From positions 62,001-126,000 of the forward strand of contig NZ_JASVVV010000002.1 of assembly GCF_030287405.1 (NCBI RefSeq): a DNA stretch of 64,000 bases. Direction: 5' to 3'. The notes below the pieces were generated by a model, which worked only from the letters and a program-made list of their open reading frames with translations, was not told where the DNA came from and searched no databases. Within the stretch, counting starts at the first letter, position 1. Each line of letters begins with the position of its first letter. The position numbers and the translations under genes are program-made. This stretch comes from Halalkalicoccus sp. NIPERK01 (lineage in GTDB: Archaea > Halobacteriota > Halobacteria > Halobacteriales > Halalkalicoccaceae). Positions 29,476-38,037 of the stretch are shown here, in pieces.

Positions 29476-30180
29476 ATGGAGACCATCGGGGAACTGGTCG
29501 GGCGCGAGCGCCGGACCCGCGAACCGGCGCTTCGCGCGCGAACCGGCGTGGCGCTGCGCTACGACTACTACCAGTTCTGTACGACCGCCCAGAAGACGGG
29601 CAACTTCTTCAGCCACCGCGGGGTCCGGACGGGGGCGCTCGTCGGGATCCGCTCGGAGGAAAGCGGCGCGCCGATCCTCTCGCTGTTCGGCGCGGCGCTG
29701 CTCGGCGCGCGGGTGCGTTTCGACCCGCCCCGCGAACTCGACGCGCGCCTGCTGGTCGCGCCGGGCAAGGAGGTCGAGGAGTACGACCTCCCGGCGGGAG
29801 CGAGTCGGATCGCGTACACCGGCGAACCGAGGGCTGGAATCGAGTCCTTCGGCGAGAGCATCTGGAGCGAGAACCCCGCGTGTCCCGTTCCCTCGGAGAT
29901 CCGTTCCGAGACGCCGTTACTCGAAACCGGGAGCGGGACCTACACCCACGGCGACCTGCTCGCGGCGGCCGAACGGGTCGTCGAGCGGTGGGGGATCGAA
30001 CCCGGCGACGAGGTCGCGATCCGCGCGCCGCTCTCGGAACCGGGAACGGTCGTCGCGGGCGTTCTCGCGCCGCTTCTCGCGGGCGGCGTGATCGTCTTCC
30101 CCGGCCCCGACGAGGTGGCGGACCTCGCGGTCGGCGCGGGGCCCGAACCGAGCACGATCCCTCACGAATCGGTCCCGTAA
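29476..30180 (+). CDS. Condensed AMP-binding-like protein
   Basis: A 234-residue protein that resembles pieces of acyl-CoA synthetases. The first half (GVRTGALVGIRSEESGAPILSLFGAALLGARV, about residues 50-82 with breaks) looks like the N-terminal lobe. The second half (TGSGTYTHGDLLAAAERVVERWGIEPGDEVAIRAPL, about 152-188) looks like the segment after the P-loop. The adenylation P-loop (SSGTTGxPKG), the A8 hinge and the catalytic lysine domain are absent, and the protein is less than half normal length. It may be a regulatory or binding relic rather than an enzyme. Follows dnaJ by 48 bases. Confidence 0.6.
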   Translation: METIGELVGRERRTREPALRARTGVALRYDYYQFCTTAQKTGNFFSHRGVRTGALVGIRSEESGAPILSLFGAALLGARVRFDPPRELDARLLVAPGKEVEEYDLPAGASRIAYTGEPRAGIESFGESIWSENPACPVPSEIRSETPLLETGSGTYTHGDLLAAAERVVERWGIEPGDEVAIRAPLSEPGTVVAGVLAPLLAGGVIVFPGPDEVADLAVGAGPEPSTIPHESVP

Positions 30181-30211
30181 CCTCTCCGCTTCCTGCCGGT
30201 TTTGGGAAACC

Positions 30212-30219
30212 GTTTTATC
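30212..30219 (+). promoter_or_regulatory. TATA-like box of the dicarboxylate symporter
   Basis: GTTTTATC centred 27 bases before the ATG at 30242. Confidence 0.6.
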
Positions 30220-30241
30220 GGAGAGGGCACATTCGTAGGCT

Positions 30242-31552
30242 ATGGCAGGCAATGGCATACTGCGGGGCTGGCGACGCTATCGGTCCGTGCCGATCATCTA
30301 CCGGATCGGGGCGGCGTTCGTCCTCGGGTCGATCGTCGGCCTCGTGGTCGGGGAACCGGCGACCGCGCTCCAGCCGATCGGCGACCTGTTCGTCCGACTC
30401 CTGAGCATGATCGTCGTCCCGATCGTGATCTTCACGCTGCTGATGGGCGTGCGCCACCTCACGCCCTCCTCGCTGGGACGGGTCGGCGGACAGGTGGTCG
30501 CGCTGTACGCGATCACCTCGACGATCGCCGTCGCCATCGGGCTGGCGGTGGCGAACGCCATCGATCCGGGACAGGGGCTGACGCTGGTCGAAGGCGAGAT
30601 CGACACGCAGGAAGCGCCGAGTTTCACCGAGGTGCTCCTCGGGATCGTCCCCGAGAACCCGATCAACGCGATGGCCAGCGGCGACATCCTCGCCGTGTTG
30701 TTCTTCGTCCTCGTCTTCGGCCTCGCGCTCGCGATGCTCCAGGAGTCCAGCGAGAACCCCCGCGTCCAGAACGGCGTCGAGACCTTCTTCGACCTCGCGG
30801 AGGCGGGTTCGGAGGCGCTGTTCAAGATGGTCTGGGGGATCATGGAGTACGGCGTGCTGGGCGTGTTCGCGCTGATGGCCTCCATCTTCGCACAGACGGG
30901 TATCGGCGTGCTCTCGACGTTCGCGCTGCTGGCGGCCACCCTCGTCCTCGGGGTGGCGCTTCACATCTCCATCGTCTACCTCGGGACGATCATCGCCCTG
31001 CTGACCCAGCAGTCGCCGATCGCCTTCCTCGCGGGGATCAAGGAGGCGATGGTGACGGCGCTCTCGATCGCCTCCTCCAGCGCGACGCTCCCGATCTCGA
31101 TGTCGAACGCCGAGGACAACCTCCGGGTCAACGAGGGAATTTATGGGTTTTCGCTCCCGCTGGGCGCGACCATCAACATGGACGGCACCGGGATGTACCA
31201 GGGGATCGTCGCCATCTTCGCGGCGAACCTCGTGGGCGTCTCGCTCACGCTGACCGAACAGATCACGGTCGTCACCATCGCGGTGCTCGCGAGCATCGGC
31301 ACCGCGGGCGTGCCCAGCGCCGGGCTGATCCTCCTTACATTGGTGCTCACGCAGTTGGGCCTGCCGCTGGAGGTCGTCGGCTTCATCGCGGGCATCGACC
31401 CGCTGCTCGACCGGCTTCGCACGATGACGAACGTCACCGGCGACCTCGCGGTGACGACGCTGGTCGCCCACTGGAACGGCGCGGTCGACTTCGACGGCGG
31501 CGTCTGGGCCAGCGGCGAGTCCGGCCCCGCCGGCGTCCCCGGCGACGACTGA
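30242..31552 (+). CDS. Dicarboxylate/amino acid:cation symporter (DAACS family)
   Basis: A 436-residue membrane carrier of the GltP/DctA family. The serine-rich re-entrant loop appears as ALSIASSSATLPISMSNAE near residue 276, and the family motif GATINMDGTGMYQGIVAIFAA near residue 308 carries the NMDGT sodium/substrate site. The last motif is TAGVPSAGLI near 357. It imports C4-dicarboxylates or acidic amino acids with sodium ions or protons. The presence of NMDGT and length agree with a functional carrier. The exact substrate is open. Confidence 0.93.
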   Translation: MAGNGILRGWRRYRSVPIIYRIGAAFVLGSIVGLVVGEPATALQPIGDLFVRLLSMIVVPIVIFTLLMGVRHLTPSSLGRVGGQVVALYAITSTIAVAIGLAVANAIDPGQGLTLVEGEIDTQEAPSFTEVLLGIVPENPINAMASGDILAVLFFVLVFGLALAMLQESSENPRVQNGVETFFDLAEAGSEALFKMVWGIMEYGVLGVFALMASIFAQTGIGVLSTFALLAATLVLGVALHISIVYLGTIIALLTQQSPIAFLAGIKEAMVTALSIASSSATLPISMSNAEDNLRVNEGIYGFSLPLGATINMDGTGMYQGIVAIFAANLVGVSLTLTEQITVVTIAVLASIGTAGVPSAGLILLTLVLTQLGLPLEVVGFIAGIDPLLDRLRTMTNVTGDLAVTTLVAHWNGAVDFDGGVWASGESGPAGVPGDD

Positions 31553-31564
31553 ACGGCGCTCCGA

Positions 31565-33577
31565 CTACCGCGCGTCTTCGAGTTGCGCCAGCGCGTCGGG
31601 GTTCTCGATGCTGCTCATGTCGCCCAGGTCCTCGCCCGTGTAGCTCGCCTGGACCGCCCGGCGGATGATCTTCCCGCTCTGGGTCTTGGGGAACTCCGAG
31701 ACGAACAGCACTTCGCGGGGGCGGAACGGTTTCCCCAACTCCTCGCCGACCTGCGCGCGAAGTTCCTCGCGCAACTCGTCGCTCTCCTCGACGCCCTCCT
31801 CAAGGATGACGTAGGTGACGACCGCCGTCCCGGTGGTGTCGTCGGGCACCCCGACGGCGGCGGCCTGGTTCACCGCCTCGTGGTCCATCAGCGCGCCCTC
31901 GACCTCCGCCGGCCCGACCTTGCGCCCGGCGACGTTCAGCGCGTCGTCGGCGCGCCCGTGGAGGAACCAGAAGCCATCGCCGTCCTTCTGGGCCCAGTCG
32001 CCGTGGTCCCACAGCGGTGGGTCCTCGAACGAACTCCAGTACTCCTCGAGGTAGCGCTCGTCGCCCTCCCACAGCGATTTGGTCATCGAGGGACACGAAT
32101 CCCGCGCGACCAGAAAGCCCCGTTCGTGTGAGTCGGCGACCGACTCGCCCTGGGAGTTCACGATGTCGACGTCCATTCCTAACCCTGGTCCGCCGAGCGT
32201 ACAGGGTTTCAGCGGCTGGTTCGGCATCGGCATCAGGAAACAGCCACAGATCTCCGTGCCCCCGGAGATGTTGATGATCGGGGCCTCGCTCCCGCCGACC
32301 TTCTCGTAGAACCACAGCCACGACTCGGGGTCCCACGGCTCGCCGGTCGAACCCAGGATCCGGAGGCTGGAGAGGTCGTGGGCCTCGAGGGGTCCGTCGC
32401 CGTGTTTCCGGAGCGCGCGGATCGCCGTCGGGCTGATCCCGAACTGGGTGATCGAGTGGCGGTCGATCATCTCCCAGAATCGATCAGGCTGAGGATGATC
32501 GGGCGCGCCCTCGTACATGAACAGCGTCCCGCCGAAGGTGTGGACCCCGATCAGCGTCCACGGACCCATCATCCAGCCGATGTCGCTCACCCAGAAAAAG
32601 CGGTCGGCGGGCTTGAGGTCCATCCCGAAGTGGACCTCCTTGGGACACTGCACCCCGACGCCCGCGTGCGTGTGGACGATACCCTTCGGCTTGCCGGTCG
32701 TCCCCGACGAGTAGAGCAGCATCGACTCCTGATCCGACGGGAGGGACGTGGTCTCGTACTCGTCGGACTCGCTCTCGACCGCCTCCGCCCACGTCTCGTC
32801 GCGCTCCTGTCGGTCGTAGTCGGTCCCGAGGCGCTCGTAAACGATCGTGTGCTCGACGTGGCCCGCCTCCTCGATGGCCGCGTCCGCCGAGCCCTTGAGG
32901 TGGATCTCGCTGCCCCGCCGGTAGAAGCCGTCGCCGGTAAAGAGCACCGATGGTTCCGAGTCGGCGATCCGCGTGGCCGTGGCGTCGGTGCCGAACCCCG
33001 AGAAGATCGGCACCGCGATCGCGCCGACCTTGAAACAGCCGTAGAGGATCGCGGCCACCTCGGGGACCATCGGCATGTACAACCCGACCGTGTCGCCCGT
33101 CCCGACCCCCCGCGCTTCGAGCGCGTTCGCGACCTGATTGGCCTGCCGGTGGAGGTCGTGGTAGGTCACTTGGCGGACCTCGCCGGGTTCGCCCTCCCAG
33201 ATGCACGCGACCTTGTTCCGGGTCTCGTTTCCGGGGGCGGCGTGGCGATCCAGCGTGTTGTGCGCGACGTTCAACTCCCCGCCGGGATACCAGTCGGTGA
33301 ACTGCGGGCCCCCGCGGCTCGCGGCGTCACCGCTCGCCCGTTCCGGGGCGCTGCGCGCCCCGCTGTCGTCTCGAACGCGGTCGTAGGCCTCGTAAAAGTC
33401 GATCCCGAGGTAGTCGACGAGTTCGTCCCAGAACCACTCGATCTCGCCCGTGGTCCGCTCGATCAGTTCCTCGTAGTCGGCGATGTCGTAGCGGTCCATG
33501 AACGCCGCGACGTTCGTGTTCGCGGCGAACTCCTCCGTGGGCCTGTGAACGATCTCCCCCGTGTCCGGCGAATCCAT
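31565..33577 (-). CDS. Acetyl-CoA synthetase-like acyl-CoA ligase (AMP-forming)
   Basis: A 670-residue ANL-superfamily ligase. It has an ACAS N-terminal part, the P-loop LLYSSGTTGKPKG near residue 289, ISGGTEICGCFL near 436, the hinge region HGRADDALNVAGRKVGPAEVE near 559 and the catalytic lysine in FPKTQSGKIIRR near 639. It activates acetate or a related short acid to the CoA thioester using ATP; bacterial Acs is about 650 residues. Sequence details (TRIADSEPSVLFTGDG) fit haloarchaeal acetyl/propionyl-CoA synthetase paralogues. ATG at 33577 is preferred; an in-frame GTG at 33640 would give a 21-residue extension. Convergent with the symporter gene (12-base gap). Confidence 0.88.
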   Translation of the reverse strand: MDSPDTGEIVHRPTEEFAANTNVAAFMDRYDIADYEELIERTTGEIEWFWDELVDYLGIDFYEAYDRVRDDSGARSAPERASGDAASRGGPQFTDWYPGGELNVAHNTLDRHAAPGNETRNKVACIWEGEPGEVRQVTYHDLHRQANQVANALEARGVGTGDTVGLYMPMVPEVAAILYGCFKVGAIAVPIFSGFGTDATATRIADSEPSVLFTGDGFYRRGSEIHLKGSADAAIEEAGHVEHTIVYERLGTDYDRQERDETWAEAVESESDEYETTSLPSDQESMLLYSSGTTGKPKGIVHTHAGVGVQCPKEVHFGMDLKPADRFFWVSDIGWMMGPWTLIGVHTFGGTLFMYEGAPDHPQPDRFWEMIDRHSITQFGISPTAIRALRKHGDGPLEAHDLSSLRILGSTGEPWDPESWLWFYEKVGGSEAPIINISGGTEICGCFLMPMPNQPLKPCTLGGPGLGMDVDIVNSQGESVADSHERGFLVARDSCPSMTKSLWEGDERYLEEYWSSFEDPPLWDHGDWAQKDGDGFWFLHGRADDALNVAGRKVGPAEVEGALMDHEAVNQAAAVGVPDDTTGTAVVTYVILEEGVEESDELREELRAQVGEELGKPFRPREVLFVSEFPKTQSGKIIRRAVQASYTGEDLGDMSSIENPDALAQLEDAR

Positions 33578-33645
33578 ATCCGCCCATCCCACAGGAACGA
33601 CAAAGAGGTTTTGCACAAATTCTTTCTTGCTATTCACCACTACAA

Positions 33646-33652
33646 TTTTATA
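33646..33652 (+). promoter_or_regulatory. TATA box of the membrane protein gene at 33674
   Basis: TTTTATA centred 25 bases before the ATG at 33674. Confidence 0.6.
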
Positions 33653-33673
33653 CTACGAGCGGCACTATCCGGT

Positions 33674-34426
33674 ATGGACGGGCTCACCGAGGCGTACACG
33701 GGCGGCGGCGCGGACGCGAGCGTTCGTCGCCGCGTCGCCGGCGGCGGGCTGTTTCTCGCGGGCGTCGTGGGCGCGGTTCTCGGCGTGGTCGTCGGGACGA
33801 CCGACCTCCTCTCGGGTGTCGGTTACGGGCTCTACGAGTCGCGTCGAGTCGCGGGCGTGCTCGCGGGTCTCGGCGTTCCCGCGCTCCTGCTGGGCGTCGT
33901 CACCGTGCTGCCCGGAAAGCGGCGCGTCCGCCTCGTGGCGGCGGTCGGCGCGGGACTCGCCGCGGTAGCAGTGGGCTGGTTTTGGCTCGTCTACCCCGCC
34001 CACTGGGCGGGCTACGGGCTGGATCGGACCCTCCCCGTGAGCGCGCTCTACCTCGTCGGCCTCACGGTCACGACCGTGGCCCTGTTCGTCGGCGTCGCCC
34101 GGTTCAAGACGCGAAACGACCCCGGCGGGACCGTCTCGCTGTCGGTGCTGCGCAAGGGCGAGACCCGGATCGTCGAGGTCGAGCGGCGGGGCCGGGGCAG
34201 CGTCGGGCTGTTCGGTTCCGCGTTGGGGCCGACCCGCGGCGACGGCGGGACCGAGACCGCCACCGAAACCACGGAGCGGAGCGCGGCCGACGCCTACTGT
34301 GGGACCTGTCGGCACCTCGAGTACGCCACCGAGGAGGGGCGGCTCGTCCCCTACTGTACGTATCACGGGGAGGAGCTGGCGTCGATGGACGCCTGCGAGT
34401 CGTGGACCGAACGAAGGCGGTCGTGA
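33674..34426 (+). CDS. Membrane protein with C-terminal cysteine/histidine tail (DUF7139-like)
   Basis: A 250-residue protein with four hydrophobic segments in residues 20-150 (VAGGGLFLAGVVGAVLGVVVG, VAGVLAGLGVPALLLGVVTV, LVAAVGAGLAAVAVGWFWLV, ALYLVGLTVTTVALFVGV, each approximate). A cytoplasmic linker follows, and a tail (about 212-245) contains C-x2-C-H, a later C-T-Y-H and a final C, which suggests one bound metal. Known widely in haloarchaea without a function. Divergent from the acyl-CoA ligase. Confidence 0.75.
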   Translation: MDGLTEAYTGGGADASVRRRVAGGGLFLAGVVGAVLGVVVGTTDLLSGVGYGLYESRRVAGVLAGLGVPALLLGVVTVLPGKRRVRLVAAVGAGLAAVAVGWFWLVYPAHWAGYGLDRTLPVSALYLVGLTVTTVALFVGVARFKTRNDPGGTVSLSVLRKGETRIVEVERRGRGSVGLFGSALGPTRGDGGTETATETTERSAADAYCGTCRHLEYATEEGRLVPYCTYHGEELASMDACESWTERRRS

Positions 34427-34745
34427 GTAGTCCCGGGATCCACCGCCTTCGGCCGGGAGATCGGGGCCGAAATCGGGACGGACTCCGGTCCGATTTCGGA
34501 AAACAGCTTTGGGTGTCCGACGGATGGGTGTGATCGACGGGACTGGTCACCCGTCGTACACACGGACGGCTCGATAGGAGTCGCCGCGTGTCCGATCCAC
34601 ACGGACGCCCCGCCCCCGGTTTCCCTACCGGGCGAGGCGGGGGCTGCGCTCTTCGGCGTCGGGAAATAGAGATCCACTACTAGATATCCCGTCCGACGCC
34701 GATCGAATCGATCCCGAACTCGTCGGGCCGATGCGGCATCGGATG
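34427..34745. other. 319-base structured intergenic region
   Basis: Between convergent genes. It contains a perfect 10-base inverted repeat, CCGAAATCGG (34467-34476) with CCGATTTCGG (34490-34499), a 7-base one, CGACGGG (34535-34541) with CCCGTCG (34550-34556), and a direct repeat CACACGGACG at 34559-34568 and 34598-34607. The first hairpin lies 40 bases after the upstream stop codon and could end that transcript. The ORFs crossing the region have poor composition. Confidence 0.55.
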
Positions 34746-36494
34746 TCAGCGCCCGACGAACTCTCGAACCTCCGTCGCGTCCCACGCGTTCAGCACGTCT
34801 TTGGGTTCGGCCCACCCCCGTCGAGCGGTGTGGACGCCGTACCTACTGTTCTCGAACTCGCTCGCGCTGTGCGCATCGGTGTTGACGACGATTTTCGCGC
34901 CCGCCTCGATCGCGACCTTCACTGCCCGCCCCCAGAGGTCGAGACGGGCGGGGTTGGCGTTCACCTCGAGGGCGACGCCGTGGTCGGCGGCGGCCTCCGC
35001 GACCCGCTGGAGGTCGGGATCGAGGCCGGGCCGGCGGGTCAGGAGCCGCCCGGTGGGATGGCCCAGCACGTCGGTCTCGGGGTGGGAGATCGCCGCGACG
35101 AGGCGGTCGGTCGCCGCCTCCGGATCCATGTCGAGGGCGCTGTGGGGCGAGGCGATTACGATGTCGAGTTTCCCTAGGACGTCCTCGGCGACGCTCAGCC
35201 CGCCCGTCTCGTCGACGTTCGCCTCGACGCCGGAGAACACCTCGATCTCGGCGTCCTCGGCGGCCTCGCGGATCTCGTCGGCCTGTTCGAGCAACTCCTC
35301 GTCGGGGACGCCGACCCCGCCGACCATTCCGGGGCCGGTCGCGTGATCCGAGATACAGATGTACTCGTGGCCGAACTCGGTGGCGGATGCGATCCACTCC
35401 CCGATCGATTCCGTCCCGTCGGACCAGTCGGTGTGGGTGTGTAAGTCCCCGCGGAGGTCGCCCTCCTCGATCAACTCGGGCAGGTCGCCCGCGGCGGCGG
35501 CGTCGATCTCGCCGGTGTCCTCGCGGAGTTCGGGCGGGATCCACTCGAGGTCGAGCGCCGCGTACATGCTCTCCTCGGTCTCGCCGGCGACCCGCTCGCC
35601 CGCCCGCTGGTCGCTCGTATCCTCAACATCGCTGATGTCGAACACGCCGTACTCGTTGACCTTCAGGTCGCGATCCAGCGCCCGGTTGCGAAACCGGATG
35701 TTGTGGGCCTTGCTGCCCGTGAAGTACTGGAGCGCGCTGCCGAACTCCTCGGGGACGACGGCGCGGAGGTCGACCCGGATCCCGTTCGCGACGACGCTCG
35801 CCTTGTTCTCGCCGGATTCGATGACGCGCTCGGCGCGCTCCCAGTCGGTGAACGCCCCGACGACGCCTTCGAGGTCGTCGCTCGACGCGAGCACGTCCAC
35901 GTCGCCGCTCGTCTCGCGCCACCGGCGGATCGACCCCGCGACTTCCGCGCGCTCGACCCCCTCTCGGGAGCGGAGGTACTCGAGGAGGTCGTCAGCGAGC
36001 GGACGGGTGTCGCCCAGCAGTTCGCGCTCGCGGGCCTGCCGGGCGAACTCCAGCCCGTCGAGGATGTTCTCCTCCGTCTTCGGCCCGAACCCCTTGAGTT
36101 CCTGGATTTCGCCGGCGCTCGCGGCCTCCTCGAGTTCGGCGAGGTTCGTCACCCCGAGCTCCTCGTAGAGCGTTCCCACCGTTTTGGGACCGACGCCCTC
36201 GACGCTCGTGAGTTCGTCCATCGCCACCGGGAGGTTCGCCCGTTCCTCCTCGAGTTCCTCGATCGCGCCCGTCTCGACGTACTCGATGACCTTCGCGGAG
36301 ATGGCCTCGCCCACCCCGTCGATCCCCTCGACGGCGTCTCGACCCTCGCTCACGAGGTCCTCGATCGCGGTCGGGTGCTCGCGAATGCTCTCGGCGGCCC
36401 GTCGGTAGGTGTTGGGCTTGTACTCGATGTCCCGTGCTTCGAGGAGGGCGGCGTACTCCTCGAGGAGGGCGGCTATCTCGGCGTTGCGGCTCAT
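34746..36494 (-). CDS. polX: DNA polymerase X family protein with PHP domain
   Basis: A 582-residue PolX. Helix-hairpin-helix parts occupy about residues 50-150 (TSVEGVGPKTVGTLYEELGV, LKGFGPKTEENIL). The nucleotidyl-transfer core carries GSIRRWRETSGDVDVL (187-201, catalytic D198 and D200) and the third aspartate in IRVDLRAV (D242). From about 349 a PHP domain begins (GDLHTHTDWSDG), with ISDHATGPGM and SPHSALDMD later, which supplies metal-dependent 3' exonuclease/phosphatase activity in bacterial relatives. It fills short gaps in base-excision and end-joining repair. The DUF5788-like gene upstream is separated by 14 bases. Confidence 0.95.
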   Translation of the reverse strand: MSRNAEIAALLEEYAALLEARDIEYKPNTYRRAAESIREHPTAIEDLVSEGRDAVEGIDGVGEAISAKVIEYVETGAIEELEEERANLPVAMDELTSVEGVGPKTVGTLYEELGVTNLAELEEAASAGEIQELKGFGPKTEENILDGLEFARQARERELLGDTRPLADDLLEYLRSREGVERAEVAGSIRRWRETSGDVDVLASSDDLEGVVGAFTDWERAERVIESGENKASVVANGIRVDLRAVVPEEFGSALQYFTGSKAHNIRFRNRALDRDLKVNEYGVFDISDVEDTSDQRAGERVAGETEESMYAALDLEWIPPELREDTGEIDAAAAGDLPELIEEGDLRGDLHTHTDWSDGTESIGEWIASATEFGHEYICISDHATGPGMVGGVGVPDEELLEQADEIREAAEDAEIEVFSGVEANVDETGGLSVAEDVLGKLDIVIASPHSALDMDPEAATDRLVAAISHPETDVLGHPTGRLLTRRPGLDPDLQRVAEAAADHGVALEVNANPARLDLWGRAVKVAIEAGAKIVVNTDAHSASEFENSRYGVHTARRGWAEPKDVLNAWDATEVREFVGR

Positions 36495-36508
36495 GGCCCC
36501 CCTTCGGC

Positions 36509-36946
36509 TTAGCGCCTGTTAGGTGTACTGTCGTCGTCCATCCCGAGCGCCTGTCGCATGAACCGCGACCAGCGTTTCCGGTCGGCGAGTCGCTGGGCCT
36601 CGGCCTCGGCTTCGACGTTCGCCGGGCCGAGTTGCTGGAGGCCTTCGAGCGCGCGGTCGATCCCGATGACCGACTCGGCGAGGCGTTCGCCCTCCTGCCT
36701 GCTGATCTCGCCCGCCTCGATCGCGTCGAGGCGTTCGAGGCGCGCCTTTCTGAGGGTGCGTTTGGCCCGCTCGACGCGCTCGCGCTCGCCCTCGGGGATC
36801 GTCTCCCGGCGTTTTATCTCGAAGACGAACTCGCGAAGCTCGACGCGCTCGCCCTGCACGTCGATCTCCTCGGGGATCTGCGCGCCGATGGTCGCGCCCT
36901 CCTTGCCGATCCGTTCGAGCAGCTGTTTTCGCTCGTACTCCTGCAC
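36509..36946 (-). CDS. DUF5788-like haloarchaeal protein
   Basis: A 145-residue charged protein starting at the GTG at 36946 (reading VQEYERKQLLERIGKEGATIG). It has a helical N-terminus, a middle VELREFVFEIKRRETIPEGERERVERAKRTLRKARLERLDAIE helix and an IGIDRALEGLQQLG stretch near the end. I know the family only as a conserved haloarchaeal protein of unknown function (DUF5788, from memory). No enzymatic motif. It shares the strand with polX and lies 14 bases upstream of it, so it may be co-transcribed. Confidence 0.72.
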   Translation of the reverse strand: MQEYERKQLLERIGKEGATIGAQIPEEIDVQGERVELREFVFEIKRRETIPEGERERVERAKRTLRKARLERLDAIEAGEISRQEGERLAESVIGIDRALEGLQQLGPANVEAEAEAQRLADRKRWSRFMRQALGMDDDSTPNRR

Positions 36947-37098
36947 GGGCGGAGGTTGGACGGTACGCGTGAAAACGTTGCGCCCCGCGGATAGGTACGG
37001 CCGCACACCCGGTAGTGGCGTGAGCGCGCCACGTGCCGCGACCGCGACGGCGTCACCGATCCCCACTCCTTTTGTCACCCCGACGCGAACCTCCGGCA

Positions 37099-38037
37099 AT
37101 GGCGCAGTGTGATCGGTGTGGCGCACACGAGAACCTCCCCTACCGGTGCGGGCGCTGTGGCGGGGTCTTCTGTGCGCGACACCGACTGCCGGAGAACCAC
37201 GACTGTCCCGGCTTACAGGAGTGGCGCGACCCCGACGGGATCTTCGACAGCGGCTTCGACGACAGCGTGAACCACCCCGGCGGCCGCGAGAAGGGCGTGC
37301 GCGACCGGGTGCCGATCAACACCGGCACCGGCGGGCCGCTGGGCTACTTCCGCAACAACATGACCTACGTCTTCCTGCTGTTGATGTGGGTGACGTTCTC
37401 GCTGCAGTTCCTCCTCCTGCCGCTGCTGGGGTTTCCGGTAAACAGCGACCTCTCGGTCTACCTGTTCGTCCTCCAGTCGAACGACATCACCCACGTCTGG
37501 ACGTGGTTCACCTCGATCTTCGCACACGGCAGCGTCGGCCACATAGTCATGAACAGCATCGTGCTGTACTTCTTCGGGCCGATCGTCGAGCGGAAGGTCG
37601 GCAGCCGCAACTTCACGGTGCTCTTCCTCGCCAGCGGCGTGATCGCCGGCCTCTCGCAGGTCGGCACCTCGCTCGCGCTCGGCGAGTTCAGCGCCGTCGT
37701 CGGCGCCAGCGGCGCGATCATGGCGATCATGGGCGTGCTCACCGTGCTGAACCCCCAGCTCCGGGTGCTGCTCTTTTTCTTCATCCCGATGCCGCTGTGG
37801 CTCCTCACGCTGGGGTTCGCCGCGGTCTCGGTCGGCGTCGTCGGCCTCGGCGGCCTCGGCGCGGGCGGGATCGCCCACCTCGCCCACCTCGCGGGCCTGT
37901 TCGTCGGCCTCGCGTACGGCGAGAAACTCCGGCGTGAGGGCGAACGCGCGCCCGATCAGCTCCGGTTCGGCGGCGGCGGTCCCGGTGGCCCCGGTGGTCC
38001 CGGCGGGCCGGGCGGTCCCGGCCGAGGGCGGTTCTGA
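37099..38037 (+). CDS. Rhomboid intramembrane serine protease with N-terminal AN1 zinc finger
   Basis: A 312-residue fusion. Residues 4-36 form an AN1-type zinc finger (C4, C7, C17, C20, C25, H28, H34, C36). A linker leads to a six-helix rhomboid core starting near residue 90: FAHGSVGHIVMNS near 148 supplies the H..NS site, VGASGAIMAIMG near 213 holds the catalytic serine and HLAHLAGLFVGLAYG near 258 the catalytic histidine. The tail (about 293-312) is a Gly-Pro-Gly repeat. It cuts membrane-spanning substrates within the bilayer. The endonuclease V gene overlaps its stop. Confidence 0.92.
   Translation: MAQCDRCGAHENLPYRCGRCGGVFCARHRLPENHDCPGLQEWRDPDGIFDSGFDDSVNHPGGREKGVRDRVPINTGTGGPLGYFRNNMTYVFLLLMWVTFSLQFLLLPLLGFPVNSDLSVYLFVLQSNDITHVWTWFTSIFAHGSVGHIVMNSIVLYFFGPIVERKVGSRNFTVLFLASGVIAGLSQVGTSLALGEFSAVVGASGAIMAIMGVLTVLNPQLRVLLFFFIPMPLWLLTLGFAAVSVGVVGLGGLGAGGIAHLAHLAGLFVGLAYGEKLRREGERAPDQLRFGGGGPGGPGGPGGPGGPGRGRF

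Noticed and set aside
34363-34815. A 150-residue minus-strand ORF across the 34427-34745 gap
   Set aside because: Composition is Arg/Ser/Pro-rich like a shadow frame, it overlaps two real genes at its ends, and it has no known domain.
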